DNA from: Bifidobacterium breve
Lineage (GTDB): Bacteria > Actinomycetota > Actinomycetes > Nanopelagicales > Nanopelagicaceae
DNA: 37,794 bases
Assembly (NCBI GenBank): GCA_945869505.1
Contig: CAMBOZ010000004.1
Location: 1 to 37,794 of the forward strand
Direction of reading: 5' to 3'
Each line of letters opens with the position of its first letter. Position 1 is the stretch's first letter. The notes under the pieces are model-generated. The model saw only the letters and a program-made list of their open reading frames with translations. It was not told where the DNA came from and did no database searches. This document shows positions 34,312-37,794 of this stretch, in pieces. The position numbers were made by a program, and so were the translations under genes.

Positions 34312-35985
34312 ATGGCTAAGCAACTGCAATTTGATGTCGTAGTTATCGGATCTGGTTTTGGTGGTTCGGTTACGGCGCTTCGTTTGCGGGAAAAGGGTTA
34401 TTCCGTTGCGGTCTTGGAGGCGGGCAAAAGATTTGCAGATAAAGACTTTCCGAAGACTTCTTGGCGAGTAAACAAATTTCTATTCGCACCGCAATTTGGT
34501 TGCTACGGAATTCAGCGAATTCATTTCCTTCCGGATGTTTTAGTTCTCGCTGGTGCAGGTGTTGGTGGGGGTTCGTTGGTTTATGCAAATACTTTGTACC
34601 AACCAGGTGATAAATATTTTCAAGATCCGCAATGGGCACAGATCACTGATTGGAAACGTGAGCTAGAGCCTTGGTATGACCAAGCGCGCCGCATGCTGGG
34701 AGTAGAAGAGAATCCATACTTTTCTCCGAGTGATGCTGCAATGAAAGTAGCGGCAGAGAAAATGGGCGTCGCCGACACATTTAAAATGGCTCCGCTCGGA
34801 ATTTACTTTGGAAAAGGTGAAGGTAAATCGGCGAGTGATCCTTATTTTGGTGGCAAAGGCCCAGATCGAGTTGGCTGCACAAATTGCGGCGAATGTATGA
34901 CTGGCTGTCGCCACAACGCCAAGAACACATTGCCAAAGAATTATTTGGGGCTGGCCGAAAGTGCCGGCGCTGAAGTGTTTCCAATGACTACGGTCACTGA
35001 ATTTTCAGAACGCAGTGATGGCAAGTGGGAAGTTAAAACCGTAAAAACAGATAATTGGGATGGATCTCGCGGAACCACATTTATCGCTACAGATTTGGTT
35101 GTTGCAGCTGGCACGTTTAACACCCAGAAACTTCTGCATAAGATGAAGCGAAAGAATCTGCCCAATATCTCTGATCGATTGGGTGAATTGTCGCGAACAA
35201 ATAGCGAAGCGCTGACTGGTGCACTTATGAATAGCCGAGATATAGATTTCAGCCGCGGCGCTGCTATTACATCTTCTTTCTTCCCTGATGAGAATACGCA
35301 CGTTGAGCCAGTGCGTTATGGCAAAGGCAGCAACTTAATGGGACTGCTACAAACGATAATGACTGATGGATTTACCGGGAAAGAACGGCGCAGGCATTGG
35401 TTAAAGCAAGTTATTGCTCGGCCATCCTTATTAGCGCGCCTTATCAATGTGCGTCACTGGAGCGAGAAAACCGTGATTGCACTTGTGATGCAAGATGTGG
35501 ATTCTTCGGTAACTGTTAAAGGAAAGCGCGGTATTTTCGGCTTCAAGTTAACGTCCAAAAATGACAGTGAGCACCCGAATGCGACCTATATTCCTGCGGC
35601 CAATGAAGCAGTGCGCCACGTTGCAAATGAATATGGCGGAATTGCTGGCGGACACGTTGGTGATCTAATTAGTGCGCCATTTACCGCGCACTTTGTTGGT
35701 GGATGTGTAATTGGTAGTGATTCCAAATCTGGCGTGATTGATGCCTACCATCGCGTCTTTAACTATCCGACTTTACATATCGTTGATGGTTCAACGATTA
35801 CGGCTAACTTAGGAGTTAATCCATCTCTGACAATTACTGCTCAAGCGGAGCGCGCAATGTCGCTTTGGCCAAATAAGGGTGAAGTAGATAAGCGTCCCTC
35901 ACAAAGTGAGCCGTACAAGTATCTTCAAGCTATTAAACCGAATGATCCAGTTGTGCCAGTCGGTGCACACGGCGAACTTAGATAG
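34312..35985 (+). CDS. GMC-family FAD oxidoreductase, ChoD-like, with Cys cluster
   Basis: The 557-residue flavoprotein starts with VVVIGSGFGGSVTALRL (FAD-binding GxGxxG) and has the second GMC signature AGAGVGGGSLVYANTL near residue 84. The C-terminal substrate/FAD domain carries HFVGGCVIGSD and VDGSTITANLGVNPSLTITA. A Cys-rich motif CTNCGECMTGC (about residues 190-200) has CxxCxxCxxxC spacing, as in the cholesterol-oxidase-like ChoD branch of M. tuberculosis (Rv3409c). It could hold an iron-sulfur cluster. The substrate is unknown; a sterol or hydrophobic alcohol is possible. It is in an operon with a saccharopine-dehydrogenase-like and an SDR gene. Confidence 0.9.
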   Translation: MAKQLQFDVVVIGSGFGGSVTALRLREKGYSVAVLEAGKRFADKDFPKTSWRVNKFLFAPQFGCYGIQRIHFLPDVLVLAGAGVGGGSLVYANTLYQPGDKYFQDPQWAQITDWKRELEPWYDQARRMLGVEENPYFSPSDAAMKVAAEKMGVADTFKMAPLGIYFGKGEGKSASDPYFGGKGPDRVGCTNCGECMTGCRHNAKNTLPKNYLGLAESAGAEVFPMTTVTEFSERSDGKWEVKTVKTDNWDGSRGTTFIATDLVVAAGTFNTQKLLHKMKRKNLPNISDRLGELSRTNSEALTGALMNSRDIDFSRGAAITSSFFPDENTHVEPVRYGKGSNLMGLLQTIMTDGFTGKERRRHWLKQVIARPSLLARLINVRHWSEKTVIALVMQDVDSSVTVKGKRGIFGFKLTSKNDSEHPNATYIPAANEAVRHVANEYGGIAGGHVGDLISAPFTAHFVGGCVIGSDSKSGVIDAYHRVFNYPTLHIVDGSTITANLGVNPSLTITAQAERAMSLWPNKGEVDKRPSQSEPYKYLQAIKPNDPVVPVGAHGELR

Positions 35986-35995
35986 CGGAGGCGAT

Positions 35996-36760
35996 ATGAA
36001 AAAATGGGCGCTAGTTACGGGTGCATCATCCGGAATCGGTGAAAGTTTTACGAGATTGCTTGCCGCCGAAGGTTTCAATCTAGTTTTGGTCGCACGTGAT
36101 GAAGTTAGGCTGAACGAACGCGCTACTGGATTGAAAGAAAAATATGGGGCTGATTCCATTGTGCTTGTTGCAGATTTAGCAACTGAATCGGGCTGTTCCA
36201 AAGTTGAAGAGTTCATCGCAAGTAATGATGTTGAAGTCTTGATCAATAACGCTGGATTTGGAATCAATAAGCCCTTCACAATGAGTGACTTGGCTAAAGA
36301 GGAAGAGGTGCTAAAGGTTCTGGTTCGCACCCCGATGAGGCTGATGCACGTTGCACTTCCAAAGATGAAGGAGCGTAACTCCGGAGTAGTTATAAACGTT
36401 TCCTCGGTCGCTAGCTACATTGCCGGCGGTGCGTATAGCGCTTCAAAGTCCTATTTGACGGTCTTATCTGAATCTCTGCATACTGAACTTTCTGCAACAA
36501 ATATAAAAATTTCAGCGCTCTCTCCAGGGTTTACTCGTACTGAATTTCATCAACGTGGTCGGATGAAAATGGCCGGGCTTCCACAATTTATGTGGCTAAA
36601 TTCCGATGTTTTAGTTGCAAAGGCTTGGAAAGATGCCCTCGGCGGTAAACCAGTATCGATACCTGGGTGGCAGTACAAACTATTGGTTGGAATCATTTCT
36701 CTTATGCCTAGGCCGTTGGTCAGGCGGGTAGGGATGAACCTACGAGTTAAGCAGCGATAA
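35996..36760 (+). CDS. Short-chain dehydrogenase/reductase
   Basis: The 254-residue classical SDR has the cofactor motif TGASSGIGESFTRLL (TGxxxGxG) at residue 9 onward, NNAGFG near 84, the catalytic Ser in INVSSVASY, and YSASK (Tyr and Lys) near 151. The cofactor preference is not certain; ARDEVRLNERA after the second strand favours NADPH. The ATG at 35996 has GGAGG 5 nt upstream and gives the normal length, so the longer frame from 35906 is rejected. It lies 10 nt after the GMC gene. A C-terminal LLVGIISLMPRPLVRRVG segment resembles membrane-associated SDRs acting on lipids. Confidence 0.93.
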   Translation: MKKWALVTGASSGIGESFTRLLAAEGFNLVLVARDEVRLNERATGLKEKYGADSIVLVADLATESGCSKVEEFIASNDVEVLINNAGFGINKPFTMSDLAKEEEVLKVLVRTPMRLMHVALPKMKERNSGVVINVSSVASYIAGGAYSASKSYLTVLSESLHTELSATNIKISALSPGFTRTEFHQRGRMKMAGLPQFMWLNSDVLVAKAWKDALGGKPVSIPGWQYKLLVGIISLMPRPLVRRVGMNLRVKQR

Positions 36761-36792
36761 TTCACACGATTTTCTCTGCTTGTCTCCTTAAT

Positions 36793-36824
36793 ATGGGCCT
36801 CGCGGTTGGCTAATATGAGCCCAT
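36793..36824. repeat. Inverted repeat flanking the -10 box upstream of the secreted-protein gene
   Basis: ATGGGC (36793-36798) and GCCCAT (36819-36824) form a 6-bp inverted repeat enclosing a TAATAT box (36811-36816) that could be the -10 of the next gene. The arms would bracket the promoter as an operator. It is short and could be chance. Confidence 0.25.
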
Positions 36825-36841
36825 CATCAATGGAGGTTTTC

Positions 36842-37465
36842 ATGTTTCGCAAGGTTCTCGTAGTACTAGGTGCCGCAGTTCTAGTTGCTGCCTCAACTAC
36901 CGCCGTGCCAGCAACTGCTGCGACCAAGATCAGCAATGGGGTCTCCTGCAAAAAAGCGAATGCCACAACTAAGGTCAAGGGGTCTACATACCGGTGCGCA
37001 AAGAATGCTTTTGTGAAAAACGCTAAGTTAACTTGGTTATCTCTTGACTGTGTAAACACTACAAGTACTTATAAAAAAGCTGTATTGAACTTGCCAAAAG
37101 TTAAAGCTGTTACTGATTCAACTATCGCTAAATTAGATGCTGACATTGTTAAGCAGGCGGCACAAGTGGAAAAAGCAAATAAACTAATTCCTGAGTACCA
37201 GGCAAAAATTGACACCATAACCGCACAACTTTTGGTTTTGAAGGCAGATACTGCCAACTTAACAAAAAATAAGAAGACAATCGACGCCTTCACTTCAGCG
37301 GTACGCAATTACGAAATTGCGATCAGGGGTTTCACAACTGTTGGCAAGCAGAATGAACGAAGTAAAAAAGCTAGGGAAGCAGCGCTGGCTCAATACACCA
37401 ACTCAAAGGCTGAAATTTCAACCAGTCTTGATTTGGCTAAGCTGATCTGTAAAAAGGGACTTTAA
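36842..37465 (+). CDS. Secreted protein of unknown function with Cys motif and coiled coil
   Basis: The 207-residue product has a signal peptide (MFRKVLVVLGAAVLVAAS, cleavage near Ala26). A short domain with three spaced cysteines (Cys36, Cys52, Cys70) follows, in NGVSCKK, YRCAKN and TWLSLDC; the Gly/Lys/aromatic spacing is a small repeat-like motif. Residues about 95-150 are rich in Lys, Ala, Leu and Glu with heptad character, probably a coiled coil. A fourth Cys is near the C-terminus. The ATG at 36842 has GGAGG 5 nt upstream and is preferred to the TTG at 36806. I recognise no named family. It may be a cell-surface or secreted structural protein. Confidence 0.8.
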   Translation: MFRKVLVVLGAAVLVAASTTAVPATAATKISNGVSCKKANATTKVKGSTYRCAKNAFVKNAKLTWLSLDCVNTTSTYKKAVLNLPKVKAVTDSTIAKLDADIVKQAAQVEKANKLIPEYQAKIDTITAQLLVLKADTANLTKNKKTIDAFTSAVRNYEIAIRGFTTVGKQNERSKKAREAALAQYTNSKAEISTSLDLAKLICKKGL

Positions 37466-37528
37466 AGCTACCGATCACTTAGGTTTCCCCTATTAATGTG
37501 TGACGTGGCGTTCCTTTAACTTTTGAGG

Positions 37529-37794
37529 GTGGTAATTCACCGAATCGCTAAGTGGCTGCCCGCAATCTTGTTGCTCGCACATATTCTGATTCGTGCCTTT
37601 ATCTCTGAACCGTCTATTGCGAAAGATTTACTTTTCTACAATGCAATAGTTCTATCTGTTGTGATCGGACTCTTTCAGGCACCGCTACACAACGATCCGC
37701 TAGCGGTTGCATTTTTATCACTTGCAACGGCATCTTGGGGAATCGGGTCAATTGCCTCAAGTTTGAGTCAATTTTTTAACCTTAGCGCTCACGA
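37529..37794 (+). CDS. Membrane protein, N-terminal part (cut by window edge)
   Basis: An open frame from GTG 37529 (or TTG 37523) runs off the right edge for 88 codons, starting VIHRIAKWLPAILLLAHILI. It shows a first helix (about residues 8-22), a second (about 41-56) and a third stretch (AVAFLSLATASWGIGSIASS) likely to be membrane-embedded. The pattern resembles the N-terminal membrane module of actinobacterial diguanylate cyclase/phosphodiesterase or histidine kinase proteins, but the cytoplasmic domain is outside the window, so no function can be given. A GAGGG sequence overlaps the start region. The 63 nt after the preceding gene hold no clear terminator. Confidence 0.65.
   Translation, partial: MVIHRIAKWLPAILLLAHILIRAFISEPSIAKDLLFYNAIVLSVVIGLFQAPLHNDPLAVAFLSLATASWGIGSIASSLSQFFNLSAH

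Noticed and set aside
35906..35995. SDR start at 35906
   Set aside because: The first 30 codons overlap the end of the GMC gene and lack family character; GGAGG precedes ATG 35996.

Overview
The window reads as a gene-dense chromosomal segment of a small-genome member of the Actinomycetota. This rests on gene order, recalled rather than searched. From about 1.2 to 25.8 kb the genes follow, largely in order, the Mycobacterium tuberculosis Rv0992c-Rv1026 neighbourhood: fthC, glp/moeA, rimJ, glpR/sepX, pmt, rsmI, metG, tatD, ksgA, ispE, glmU, prs, rplY, pth, mfd, mazG, eno, ftsB, DUF501, ppx. The moderate base composition, very short spacers and proteins shorter than family norms suggest a streamlined freshwater lineage of the Nanopelagicales (acI) type; that placement is inference. 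No insertion sequence, prophage, CRISPR array or rRNA is visible, and no stretch over 300 bases lacks a gene.

Layout. 1-0.5 kb: the start of a secreted trypsin-like protease, cut by the window edge, and a tRNA with anticodon UAA. 0.5-9.1 kb (minus strand): mfd, a SurA-like lipoprotein, mazG, eno, ftsB-like, DUF501, ppx and a family-5 uracil-DNA glycosylase. 9.3-12.0 kb (plus): phosphoenolpyruvate carboxylase. 12.0-15.9 kb (minus): tRNA-Gln, then glmU-prs-rplY-pth. 16.0-16.5 kb: a MarR regulator. 16.5-21.5 kb (minus): rsmI-metG-tatD-ksgA-ispE. 21.6-22.8 kb: protein O-mannosyltransferase. 22.8-25.2 kb (minus): a MoeA-like protein, a GNAT acetyltransferase and a GlpR/SepX-type membrane protein. 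25.2-25.8 kb: 5-formyltetrahydrofolate cyclo-ligase. 25.8-29.3 kb (minus): copC-like, copD-ctaG fusion and acyl-CoA dehydrogenase, joined by ATGA overlaps. 29.4-32.9 kb: an FmdB/Ruc-like zinc ribbon, a 39-residue microprotein on the opposite strand, an MMPL transporter and purU. 32.9-37.8 kb: tRNA-Arg(CCU), a three-gene oxidoreductase operon (saccharopine-dehydrogenase-like, ChoD-like GMC, SDR), a small secreted protein, and a membrane protein running off the right edge.

Most genes are housekeeping: RNA and ribosome maintenance (pth, ksgA, rsmI, rplY, metG), DNA repair (mfd, UDG, MazG, TatD), cell envelope and isoprenoid precursors (glmU, ispE, pmt), and one-carbon metabolism (fthC, purU). 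The most unusual system is the division-associated glp-rimJ-glpR cluster, whose MoeA-like member has lost what aligns with MoeA domain II and its catalytic motifs, so it looks like a scaffold rather than a molybdenum-cofactor enzyme. Also notable are a CopC-like protein without the copper-binding residues, a UAA-anticodon tRNA with a short variable arm, repeated TANNNT boxes 6-8 nt before start codons (leaderless transcription), and convergent gene pairs whose stop codons overlap or abut.
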